A stretch of 7,644 nt of DNA from Candidatus Zhuqueibacterota bacterium (GCA_003644825.1 QNDJ01000060.1:1-7644), one strand, 5' to 3'. Positions 1 to 6,068 are shown, counted from the stretch's first letter. Notes: a model not told the origin generated them from the letters alone. Numbers and translations: made by a program.

Positions 1-1310
1 AAAATAATCAGCAAGAGGAAACACGGAGGTTTGGAACATCCTTCGGAACATTGATGGCTATGATTGGATGTGCAGTCGGGCTTGGTAATGTATGGCGTTT
101 TCCATATATGGCTGGAAAATATGGTGGAGGTGCTTTTCTGATTATTTACCTTATCTGTTCTATATTTTTTTGCATACCAGCATTAATGGCTGAATGGACC
201 TTCGGACGAGCCCTTAGAAAAGGACCTGTGGGAGCACTGAGAGATTCCGGTATGCCTGAAGGCAAATGGCTGGGAGCAATACTCATTTTTGCCGCTTTTA
301 TGGCTACATCATACTATACAGTTGTTGTAGGATGGACACTAAAATATCTTATCGCCTCTATAGCAAAGGAGTATTCAGGCTTAAATACTGAAAAATACTT
401 CCTGAATGTTACAGGTTCATTCTCAAGCCAGGCTTTATACACTTTCCTGGTAATTGGTTCTGTCATTCTGATTTTATATCTCGGTATTAAAAAAGGAATA
501 GAAAGAGTAAGTAAGTACTCAATTCCTCTTCTATTTATTCTTTTGATTATTCTTGCTGTCAGGTCGTTAACATTACCGGGTGCAGGAAAAGGCATAAGGT
601 TTTATCTTAATCCAGACTTTTCTTTGATAACTCCAGCAACCTTTCTAACAGCTCTTGGACAGGCATTTTTCTCTTTAGGGCTTGGTGGAACTTTTATGCT
701 TGTTTATAGCACCTATCTTAAAGAAGATTACAGTATTCCCCTGAATGCAGGAATCACCTCTTTCGGAGATATACTTGCAAGTTTTACCGCTGGTCTTGTA
801 GTTCTTCCTGCAGTCTATGCTTTCAATCTTGAACCATCAAGTGGACCTCCTCTTACATATATAACTCTTCCTTCCGTATTCAACTCTATGGATAACGGTT
901 TACTTTACGGTTCAATTTTTTTTCTTGCTCTCTTTATTGCTGCTCTTTTATCAGATGTAGTCGCTTTTGAAGTTCTGATAAATATGGTAATAGATGAATT
1001 GAAATTTACACGAAAAAAAGCTCTTGTATTCTTTGGAATTGCTGAATTTTTTCTGGCTATTCCTTCAATGTTAAGTATAAAATATATCGAAAAAAGTGAC
1101 CTCATCTGGGGCTCAACAATGCAATCTTTCGGTAGTATAATAGTAATTATTGGTTTAACTTGGTTCCTCGGGAAAGAAAAAGCAATCAACGAAATCACCA
1201 AAGGCAGTAAATTTAAGTTTTCTCTTTTATGGTTTTACTGGATAAAATACATTGTTCCTTTGATTGTAGGGCTCATTTTTATAAATCAAATTATATCAAT
1301 AATCTTTTGA
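1..1310 (+). CDS. Sodium-dependent NSS/SNF-family transporter, 5' end cut by window edge
   Basis: Inner-membrane Na+-coupled symporter of the neurotransmitter:sodium symporter family; substrate probably an amino acid or other small amine, not determinable here. The frame is open to base 3 and continues upstream of the TTG at 51, encoding an ETRRFGTSFGTL stretch that matches the usual pre-TM1 segment, so the true start is outside the window. Counting from the codon at 51: TM1 carries the unwound-helix motif GLGNVWRFPY (residues 10-19), TM3 has YYT (88-90), TM6 has GQAFFSLGLGG (203-213), and TM8 has FIAALLSD (295-302). I count about 11 membrane segments, common in bacterial members; family length is usually about 440-500 residues. 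Compared with LeuT from memory, N13 matches Na1 ligand N27, S208 replaces T254, S301 matches S355, but L300 replaces Na2 ligand T354. No small MetS-like subunit follows. The family call is secure; the substrate is unknown. Confidence 0.93.
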   Translation, partial: NNQQEETRRFGTSFGTLMAMIGCAVGLGNVWRFPYMAGKYGGGAFLIIYLICSIFFCIPALMAEWTFGRALRKGPVGALRDSGMPEGKWLGAILIFAAFMATSYYTVVVGWTLKYLIASIAKEYSGLNTEKYFLNVTGSFSSQALYTFLVIGSVILILYLGIKKGIERVSKYSIPLLFILLIILAVRSLTLPGAGKGIRFYLNPDFSLITPATFLTALGQAFFSLGLGGTFMLVYSTYLKEDYSIPLNAGITSFGDILASFTAGLVVLPAVYAFNLEPSSGPPLTYITLPSVFNSMDNGLLYGSIFFLALFIAALLSDVVAFEVLINMVIDELKFTRKKALVFFGIAEFFLAIPSMLSIKYIEKSDLIWGSTMQSFGSIIVIIGLTWFLGKEKAINEITKGSKFKFSLLWFYWIKYIVPLIVGLIFINQIISIIF

Positions 1311-1337
1311 TATAAATCCTGTTGTTCTGGTAAAACA

Positions 1338-1343
1338 TATAAT
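1338..1343 (+). promoter_or_regulatory. Possible -10 box of the radical SAM gene (near-leaderless)
   Basis: A perfect TATAAT lies 8 nt before the ATG at 1352. A start site about 7 nt downstream would make the mRNA leaderless or nearly so, which fits the absence of a Shine-Dalgarno. No good -35 is found at 16-18 bp spacing (TTGATA at 1307-1312 is too far, 25 bp), and in DNA this AT-rich a chance match is likely. Confidence 0.2.
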
Positions 1344-1351
1344 TAGCTTAT

Positions 1352-2311
1352 ATGAACAATCTTGAAGAAGAATATCCCGAATTAAAAGAATGCACACTTT
1401 GCGAGTGGAAGTGCGGGGTAAATAGATTCAAAGAAAAAGGAAAATGTGGTATCGGTATTCCACTTGTTGCCTCATCAATGCTTCATCCTGCACCACCTGC
1501 CTCATACGACGCTTTTATGGTCGGGTGTAATTTCTGCTGTCTGGGCTGTCAGAATCATAATATTGCTATGTATGGTTGGGCTAAAATAAAATACTCAATC
1601 GAAGGATATTACAAACCAGAAGATTGGGCAAAAATAGGAGTTCGTGCTCTAAAATCAAAGGCAGGACGATTTATCGGTGCAGACAGGCTATTCTTTACTG
1701 GTGGAGAACCTACCTGCTCCCTTCCCTGGATTGAAAAGGTTGTTGAATATGCAAGAAATATTGAACCTGATGTAAAAGTTAACTTTGACACAAATGGTTT
1801 TATGACCGAAAATTCTTTAAAAAGAATACTGAAATTTACTACTTCCATAACTTATGATATAAAAGCTTTCTCAGAAAAAACTTTTAAAGAACTTACCGGC
1901 GCTTTTGTAGAACCTGTATTACGCAATATAAGATATATTCTGCAGAATGCTAAAGATAAACTATGGGAAATAAGGGTCCTTGCTATTCCAGGAATTCATG
2001 AAAAAGAAATTACTCCCCTTGCCAGTTTCCTTTCAGAGATAGAACCTGAAATTCCAGTAAACTTTTTATCTTTCAGACCGGAATTCCTGATGGAAGATTA
2101 CAGAGGGGCAACCCAAAAATTTCTAACCTGGTGTGTAAAAGAAGCAAGAAAAAATGGGCTCAAAAACGTAACCTGGAGTGGATTAACAGATATTCCAGGA
2201 AAAGTTCTGCCATTAGAAACTATATTAAAGGAAAAAAAATGCACTAATCATAGTAATAGATATTGTGGAAAATGTAAGAACTTCTATGACTGTAGATTAA
2301 GGAAATCATAA
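1352..2311 (+). CDS. Radical SAM protein, PflA/PflX-like, with extra Cys clusters
   Basis: A cytosolic [4Fe-4S] enzyme expected to cleave S-adenosylmethionine reductively. The 319-residue protein has the radical SAM triad C59-x3-C63-x2-C66 (GCNFCCLGCQN), the GGEP motif at 117-120, DTNG at 146-149 and a YDIK segment at 168-171 like the SAM-contacting region of pyruvate formate-lyase activases. Ahead of the core is C14-x2-C17-x3-C21 followed by GVNR and C32, reminiscent of the N-terminal cluster of PflX-type (COG1313) proteins. The C-terminus has four more cysteines (C297, C305, C308, C314) that could bind another cluster or zinc. No glycyl radical enzyme is in the window, so the substrate is unknown. 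The ATG is the only usable start, since an in-frame stop lies just upstream. There is no clear Shine-Dalgarno, but a TATAAT lies 8 nt before it. It may be co-transcribed with the transporter, 41 bp away. Family sure, function not. Confidence 0.9.
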   Translation: MNNLEEEYPELKECTLCEWKCGVNRFKEKGKCGIGIPLVASSMLHPAPPASYDAFMVGCNFCCLGCQNHNIAMYGWAKIKYSIEGYYKPEDWAKIGVRALKSKAGRFIGADRLFFTGGEPTCSLPWIEKVVEYARNIEPDVKVNFDTNGFMTENSLKRILKFTTSITYDIKAFSEKTFKELTGAFVEPVLRNIRYILQNAKDKLWEIRVLAIPGIHEKEITPLASFLSEIEPEIPVNFLSFRPEFLMEDYRGATQKFLTWCVKEARKNGLKNVTWSGLTDIPGKVLPLETILKEKKCTNHSNRYCGKCKNFYDCRLRKS

Positions 2312-2315
2312 AAAT

Positions 2316-3398
2316 CTATCTGGCAAACTTAAAAGTAATAAAATCTCCATCCTGAACTATGTAATCTTTTCCTTCCAATCTAAGAATACCCTTTTCCCTG
2401 CATTTTGATATAGAACCAGATTTTAGGAGTTCTTCTACAGGGATAACCTCCGCTTTAATAAATCCTTTTTCCATATCAGTATGTATTATTCCTGCAGCAG
2501 ATTTAGCCCTTGTACCTGAAGGTATTGTCCAGCTCTTAACTTCCTTTTCAACCATTGTAAAAAAAGAAATTAAACCCAGTAAATCATAAGACACCCTTAT
2601 TAACTTTTTTATTGCCGATTCTTCTATATTATACTCTTTTCTGAACTCATCAGCATCATTGTCTTCCATCTGGCTCAGTTCTTCTTCTATTTTCCCACAG
2701 AATACTATTACCTCACAATTCTTCTTTTTAAATTTTTCCTTGATAGGAATTAACAACGTGTCAGCTCCAGAAATTGACCTTTCATCTATATTCAGAACAT
2801 AAATTAATGGTTTTAATGTAAGAAATTGAAACCCCCTCAACAATTTCTCTTCTTCAGGACTAAACTCAGCTTCCCTGAGAGGTTTTTCTTCGTCAAAATA
2901 GGCTTTGCATTTTAAAAGAAGATCAAGTTCTTCTTTTTCACCCTCATCCTTTTTTCTGCCAACCAGTTTTTCAAGCTTTTTAATCCTTGATTCAAGGATA
3001 TCCATATCAGATATCATAAGTTCCGTATTCACAATATCAATATCTCTTACCGGGTCTATACTTCCTTCAGGATGTGGAATAGTATCATCCTCAAATAACC
3101 TGATTACAGGCAAAAGGGCATCACAATTCTTCATATTTGAAATAATATCTGTACCAAATCCTTTCCTGGATTCCTCAATCCCTTCAATACCACGAATATC
3201 AACAAACTCTATAGTTGCATTGATTTTTCTCTTGGGCTTAAACATCTCATAAAGTCTGTCAAGCCTCCAGTCCGGAACTTTAACAGAAGCTATATTCAAT
3301 TCCTTATAAGACCTGGAATAATTACTTTTCTCACCTGTTAATGCATTAAAAATGGTGGTCTTTCCCGATGCTTCAAGCCCCGTGATACCTATCTTCAT
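2316..3398 (-). CDS. YchF/OLA1-like P-loop ATPase with variant G1 motif
   Basis: A 360-residue P-loop NTPase of the Obg/YchF group, expected in the cytosol and, by family knowledge, associated with ribosomes and stress responses. Walker A is GLEASGKT at 7-14; canonical YchF has NVGKS here. Switch II is VDIRG at 66-70, where YchF has DIAG. G4 is NIDE at 203-206, the non-canonical NxxE that makes YchF prefer ATP over GTP. FEDDTIPHPEGSIDP at 102-116 matches the YchF insert, and H109 aligns with the histidine reported to be catalytic in E. coli YchF (H114). A coiled-coil region follows at about 117-175. Residues about 276-359 form the C-terminal TGS-like domain (KSWTIPSGTRAKSAAGIIHT, LEGKDYIVQDGD). 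Start chosen at ATG 3398, with AGAGGA at 3403-3408 upstream. It looks full length. The altered G1 and G3 motifs suggest a paralogous subfamily rather than orthodox YchF, so no symbol is given. Confidence 0.88.
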   Translation of the reverse strand: MKIGITGLEASGKTTIFNALTGEKSNYSRSYKELNIASVKVPDWRLDRLYEMFKPKRKINATIEFVDIRGIEGIEESRKGFGTDIISNMKNCDALLPVIRLFEDDTIPHPEGSIDPVRDIDIVNTELMISDMDILESRIKKLEKLVGRKKDEGEKEELDLLLKCKAYFDEEKPLREAEFSPEEEKLLRGFQFLTLKPLIYVLNIDERSISGADTLLIPIKEKFKKKNCEVIVFCGKIEEELSQMEDNDADEFRKEYNIEESAIKKLIRVSYDLLGLISFFTMVEKEVKSWTIPSGTRAKSAAGIIHTDMEKGFIKAEVIPVEELLKSGSISKCREKGILRLEGKDYIVQDGDFITFKFAR

Positions 3399-3531
3399 TA
3401 TTTCCTCTTTTTATTATTAATTTGTTAACTAACTTTGATACTAATGGTCATAATTTACCAATCTTTTATTCATTTTATTTTTTATGAATATTTAATATAA
3501 AATAAATTAATAGCAATGTCAATATACCTAA

Positions 3532-3575
3532 TCATTGTAAGTAATCCCGAGTATTCAGAATAAAGAAGCAATTTC
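3532..3575 (+). repeat. Short palindromic dispersed element, copy A
   Basis: The left end TCATTGTAAG (3532-3541) and right end GAAGCAATTTC (3565-3575) are imperfect inverted repeats of each other through ATTG/CAAT, separated by about 23 bases of unrelated sequence. The ends match those of copies B (3589-3623) and C (7592-7620). I recognise the pattern TCATTGCGAG...GAAGCAATCTC as a widespread short non-coding repeat in bacterial genomes; this copy is degenerate. It lies in opposite orientation to the adjacent copy B. Confidence 0.5.
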
Positions 3576-3588
3576 TATAGACCCAAAA

Positions 3589-3623
3589 AGATTGCCACAC
3601 CCTGTAATGGGGCTCGCAATGAC
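3589..3623 (-). repeat. Short palindromic dispersed element, copy B
   Basis: On the plus strand this begins AGATTGCCACACCC and ends GGGGCTCGCAATGAC. ATTGC (3591-3595) pairs with GCAAT (3616-3620) and CCC (3600-3602) with GGG (3609-3611), giving an interrupted hairpin with a TGTAAT loop. Read on the minus strand it has the GTCATTGCGAG...GCAATCT ends typical of the REP-like repeats. It is the least degenerate of the three copies and lies only 13 bases from copy A in inverted orientation. Confidence 0.6.
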
Positions 3624-3676
3624 TGATGGGTGTTATATCGCTTCACCAGTATCCTTATGATAATATTAATAAATCT

Positions 3677-3700
3677 GATTTTATCAGGGCTGAAAAAATC
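3677..3700 (-). terminator. Terminator-like hairpin after tsaD
   Basis: On the minus strand, four bases after the tsaD stop codon, GATTTT pairs with AAAATC (6 bp), followed after one T-T mismatch by TCA/TGA (3 bp) around a GCCC loop. The downstream strand reads AGATTTATTAATATT, U-rich but not a solid U tract. The position directly after the last gene of the minus-strand cluster supports a terminator role. The stem is AT-rich, so this is only a moderate call. Confidence 0.4.
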
Positions 3701-3704
3701 CTGG

Positions 3705-4712
3705 CTAAATAGAACAGGGAAATGGATATGATGGTAAAGCAGTTATTGAAAAATCAGATTTTTCTCCATTCCTGAGCTTCCAGCAACCAAGCTGGGCTAT
3801 CATAGCAGCATTATCGGTGCAATAAACAGGTTCAGGAATAATTATCTCAATACCCTCTTTTTCACCTCTATCCCGAAAAGCCTTCTGAAGAGATGAATTA
3901 GCAGCCACACCACCAGTCACTGCAATCATATCAACTCTTTTGCTACAGGCAGCATCAAATGATTTTTTTATCAACACATCAATTATTGACTGCTGAAAAC
4001 TTGCACATATATCTGCGATATGTTTTTCGATGTAAGTTTTTTTGTGTTTCCGTAAATAATATAGAACAGCAGTTTTCAAACCACTAAAACTAAAATCATA
4101 ACCATTACTTTTGATTCCAGGTCGGGGGAACCTCACAAAATTTCTATTGCCTTTTTTTGAAATTCTGTCTATAACAGGCCCCCCTGGATAACCAAGATTA
4201 AGAAGTTTGGCAACTTTATCAAAAGCCTCTCCAGGTGCATCATCTTTCGTTGAACCCAGAAATTGATATTTCCCGAACCTCTCAACACAGGTAAGAATAC
4301 AATGTCCACCGGAAATTACCAGACCGATGAATGGTTTACCCCGACTTAAATTTCCGATTTTCCACGACCATAAATGAGCCTCCAGATGGTTAACCCCTAT
4401 AAAGGATATTCCAAGCCCCAGAGCTAATGCCTTTGTAAATGATATACCTACAAGCAAAGAACCAACAAGCCCTGGGCCAACTGTAACAGATATACCTTCA
4501 ATCTGATTTTTTTTAAGCTTCGCTTTTCTTAACGATTGTTCAACAACAGGAACAATTAATCTTTGATGAGCACGTGATGCTAATTCAGGAACAACACCAC
4601 CATATTTTTTATGAATTTCCTGTGATGATATTACATTGGAAAGAAGAGTTCCATCATCATAAACTGCAGAAGCAGTTTCATCGCAGGATGTTTCAATACC
4701 TAAAACTATCAT
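3705..4712 (-). CDS. tsaD: tRNA N6-adenosine threonylcarbamoyltransferase TsaD
   Basis: Transfers the threonylcarbamoyl group from TC-AMP to A37 of tRNAs that read ANN codons, giving t6A; in bacteria it works in a cytosolic complex with TsaB and TsaE, neither of which is in the window. The 335 residues match the usual family length. Visible signatures are the N-terminal GIETSCDETA at 5-14, GPGLVGSLLVG at 79-89, the metal ligands H109 and H113 in NHLEAH, SGGH at 134-137, SFSGLKTA at 208-215, the nucleotide-binding TGGVAANS at 266-273, and the third metal ligand D300 in CTDNAA. All catalytic positions appear intact. The ATG at 4712 lies inside the stop codon of the upstream ybbR-like gene (ATGA overlap), so translational coupling is likely; the nearest GAGG is about 17 nt upstream, too far for a normal ribosome site. 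It is the last gene of a minus-strand cluster headed by tRNA-Asn. Confidence 0.97.
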   Translation of the reverse strand: MIVLGIETSCDETASAVYDDGTLLSNVISSQEIHKKYGGVVPELASRAHQRLIVPVVEQSLRKAKLKKNQIEGISVTVGPGLVGSLLVGISFTKALALGLGISFIGVNHLEAHLWSWKIGNLSRGKPFIGLVISGGHCILTCVERFGKYQFLGSTKDDAPGEAFDKVAKLLNLGYPGGPVIDRISKKGNRNFVRFPRPGIKSNGYDFSFSGLKTAVLYYLRKHKKTYIEKHIADICASFQQSIIDVLIKKSFDAACSKRVDMIAVTGGVAANSSLQKAFRDRGEKEGIEIIIPEPVYCTDNAAMIAQLGCWKLRNGEKSDFSITALPSYPFPCSI

Positions 4713-5665
4713 CTTATAGAAAGTTTTACCTCAGAAGGTGTAGATTCATAGCTAATAATTTCTTCTGGAAGGTGAAAATTGACTTTGATAAGTGAATTAC
4801 TGCTAATTTTAATATGGGAACCATAATTTATAAAAGCTTCAATATCCGAAGAGGTCAGATTCTTAATAAACTCAACACCTCCTATTACTTTAACATTTAC
4901 AGTCGAGGGTTCTACAACGATATCAATATTTTTTGGAATATTCTTTATTTTAACTTTCACGTCATTTATCTGTTTTTCACCCAGCCTTTGAATACTTACA
5001 AAAAATTGAGTTTTTAAAATATTCAGAGATAAAAGTTTTGAAGGTAAAGGTTCCAGTTCCACTTCTCCACTAAAATCATTCGTCTTATTTTCTAACTTAT
5101 AAAGTTTTGTTGAAACGGTCTTTATATTCTTTAAAAGTTTTTTAGGGCCAGTAACCAAAACAGAATCCGGAACCAGCTTAACTTTTCCTGCAAGGATATA
5201 ACCAGTCTTTGGTTTTATTTCTATCTTTGAGTAATCTATCGGGACCTTTTTACTGACCTTATCATCAAGAACTACCTTAATTGTATCAGGAGAAAGAATA
5301 TCTCTGACAAGAATTTCTTTTCTCAGCCCTCTTGGTAAAATTATCCATTTGATATAATTTTCAACGGGGCATACCCAGAAACTGCTTATAGTTGAAAGGT
5401 CCATTCTAAAACGGGGACTCGAGCTCGAAAGGAATTTCATTGCAAGTAGATAACTACCCTTCCCCTGAAAATTGACAGTCATTTTACCGGGTATATCTTT
5501 TGCAAGTATTTTACCCGGTTTTATGTTAACGATTTCAATAGGAATTTTAATATTGTAATTATATGTATTATTCAGAACTACATAAAGCCAGAGAAATAAA
5601 GCGATAATAAAAGACCCGAGTTTTGCTTTAAGGTTTAACCTTACTCTCTTTTTTCTGCTAATCAT
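4709..5665 (-). CDS. YbbR-domain membrane-anchored protein (CdaR-like)
   Basis: A 318-residue protein with a basic N-terminus (RKKRVRLNLKAK, 4-15), one membrane segment at about 16-32 (FIIALFLWLYVV) and a long extracytoplasmic region, the standard YbbR architecture. I see three YbbR-like beta repeats: about 38-135 (IPIEIVNIKPG...DTIKVVLDD), 139-226 (KKVPIDYSKIEIKPKTGY...LVPDSVLVTGP) and 231-318 (VKIKNIPKNIDIVVEPSTVNVKVIG...STPSEVKLSI). In Firmicutes the homologue CdaR regulates the diadenylate cyclase CdaA and is encoded beside it. Here the neighbours are instead tsaD, overlapping by 4 bp downstream, and a small zinc-ribbon gene 39 bp upstream, so a c-di-AMP role is only inferred. The repeats are divergent but the membrane helix and domain order make the family call good. 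No Shine-Dalgarno is evident before the ATG. The stop codon TGA shares bases with the tsaD start. Confidence 0.85.
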   Translation of the reverse strand: MISRKKRVRLNLKAKLGSFIIALFLWLYVVLNNTYNYNIKIPIEIVNIKPGKILAKDIPGKMTVNFQGKGSYLLAMKFLSSSSPRFRMDLSTISSFWVCPVENYIKWIILPRGLRKEILVRDILSPDTIKVVLDDKVSKKVPIDYSKIEIKPKTGYILAGKVKLVPDSVLVTGPKKLLKNIKTVSTKLYKLENKTNDFSGEVELEPLPSKLLSLNILKTQFFVSIQRLGEKQINDVKVKIKNIPKNIDIVVEPSTVNVKVIGGVEFIKNLTSSDIEAFINYGSHIKISSNSLIKVNFHLPEEIISYESTPSEVKLSIR

Positions 5666-5704
5666 ATCTTAATAAAGGCAGGACAACCTGAGAATTTTTA
5701 TTTA

Positions 5705-5896
5705 TTATTTTGCTGATTTACCTATATTTCTTCCGATACTTATTTCTCCATTATCTATCCTTATATTGAACCCGCAATCCGGGTTGGTACAAACCCAGGC
5801 TTTATACTGGATAGTAGCACCATCCCTGCCATAATCTGATAGGGGAACAAGTACTCCTGTGGAGCATTTTTGACATTCTGGATATATATTCTCCAT
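5705..5896 (-). CDS. Small putative zinc-ribbon protein, 63 residues, function unknown
   Basis: I do not recognise a named family. Counting from the ATG at 5896, C8-x2-C11 and C36-x4-C41 form two cysteine pairs 24 residues apart, as in zinc ribbons, with a tryptophan before the second pair (AWVC) and IRIDNGEI after it, suggesting a beta-strand tail. No membrane segment or signal peptide is present. A longer reading from the GTG at 5914 would add six residues, but AGGAGA at 5906-5911 lies 9 nt before the ATG at 5896 and would be inside the coding region of the longer form, so the shorter protein is preferred. It sits between tRNA-Asn (58 bp upstream) and the ybbR-like gene (39 bp downstream), in the same orientation, suggesting co-transcription. 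A role in RNA or nucleic-acid binding is possible from the fold alone. The gene is probably real given its Shine-Dalgarno and patterned cysteines. Confidence 0.75.
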   Translation of the reverse strand: MENIYPECQKCSTGVLVPLSDYGRDGATIQYKAWVCTNPDCGFNIRIDNGEISIGRNIGKSAK

Positions 5897-5905
5897 ATTA
5901 TATTC

Positions 5906-5911
5906 TCTCCT
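5906..5911 (-). promoter_or_regulatory. Shine-Dalgarno site that fixes the zinc-ribbon gene start
   Basis: AGGAGA on the minus strand, 9 nt before ATG 5896. It is the best ribosome binding site in the window. It overlaps the first codons after the alternative GTG at 5914, which argues against that earlier start. Confidence 0.7.
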
Positions 5912-5954
5912 CACTTATCAATAATCTTTTCTATAAAAAATATTTATTTTATTG

Positions 5955-6026
5955 CTGGGGCAGGAGGATTCGAACCTCCGACATTCTGGTTAACAGCCAG
6001 ATGTTCTGCCACTGAACTACACCCCA
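5955..6026 (-). tRNA. tRNA-Asn (anticodon GTT)
   Basis: The 72-nt minus-strand sequence folds into a full cloverleaf. The acceptor TGGGGTG pairs with TGCCCCA (two G-U wobbles at pairs 6-67 and 7-66), the D arm is GTTC/GAAC around AGTGGCA, the anticodon stem is TCTGG/CCAGA with loop CTGTTAA (anticodon GTT at 5992-5994), the variable region is 5 nt, and the T arm is GGAGG/CCTCC around TTCGAAT. The discriminator base is G, as in bacterial tRNA-Asn. The 3' flank reads CAA, so CCA is not encoded and must be added after transcription. It is the first gene of the minus-strand cluster leading to tsaD, whose t6A modification this tRNA would be expected to carry. Confidence 0.97.
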
Positions 6027-6039
6027 GTTTGGTCTAATA

Positions 6040-6068
6040 AATTTAACATTTATTTTCATTTAAATCAA
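6040..6068 (-). promoter_or_regulatory. Likely promoter of the tRNA-Asn cluster
   Basis: On the minus strand, TTGATT (6063-6068) and TAAATT (6040-6045) are separated by exactly 17 bp, and a TG one base before the -10 makes it an extended -10. The predicted start at about 6033 would leave a leader of some 7 nt before the mature tRNA 5' end at 6026, a typical layout. Each hexamer matches 4 of 6 consensus bases, so the call rests mainly on spacing and position. Confidence 0.4.

Larger units (their letters stand above)
3399..3704. other. Gene-free intergenic stretch between tsaD and the YchF-like gene
   Basis: About 306 bases with no credible ORF. The half next to the YchF-like gene (3399-3530) is very AT-rich and must contain its promoter, but I could not pick a convincing -35/-10 pair. 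The half next to tsaD holds two short repeat elements in opposite orientation (3532-3575 and 3589-3623), a weak hairpin at 3622-3650, and a terminator-like hairpin at 3677-3700. Confidence 0.6.

Noticed and set aside
314-595. Minus-strand ORF of 93 codons
   Set aside because: Lies wholly within the NSS transporter on the opposite strand, with no recognisable motif or Shine-Dalgarno.
905-1201. Minus-strand ORF of 98 codons
   Set aside because: Antisense shadow of transporter membrane helices; composition reflects the complementary coding strand.
1609-1848. Minus-strand ORF of 79 codons
   Set aside because: Antisense to the core of the radical SAM gene; no independent coding evidence.
2905-3252. 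Plus-strand ORF of 115 codons rich in Ser and Phe
   Set aside because: Low-complexity antisense shadow of the Lys/Glu-rich part of the YchF-like gene.
3532-3623. CRISPR array or riboswitch
   Set aside because: The two repeat units are in opposite orientation with unequal middles and no regular spacers; no conserved riboswitch core is recognisable.
4574-5017. Two plus-strand ORFs (4574-4795 and 4814-5017)
   Set aside because: Both are antisense to tsaD and the ybbR-like gene; atypical composition and no motifs.
5671-5706. Small hairpin (CAGG/CCTG around TTGT) between the zinc-ribbon and ybbR-like genes
   Set aside because: Only 4 bp of GC-containing stem, with outer pairing asymmetrical and reaching into the stop codon; not strong enough to call a terminator or attenuator.
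5919-5954. CAATAA/TTATTG inverted repeat directly after the tRNA
   Set aside because: Six AT-rich pairs around a 24-nt loop; could be chance and would not make a stable terminator.
5955-6026. tRNA-Asn as an integration (att) site
   Set aside because: No integrase, no duplicated tRNA 3' end in the window, and all neighbours are housekeeping-type genes.
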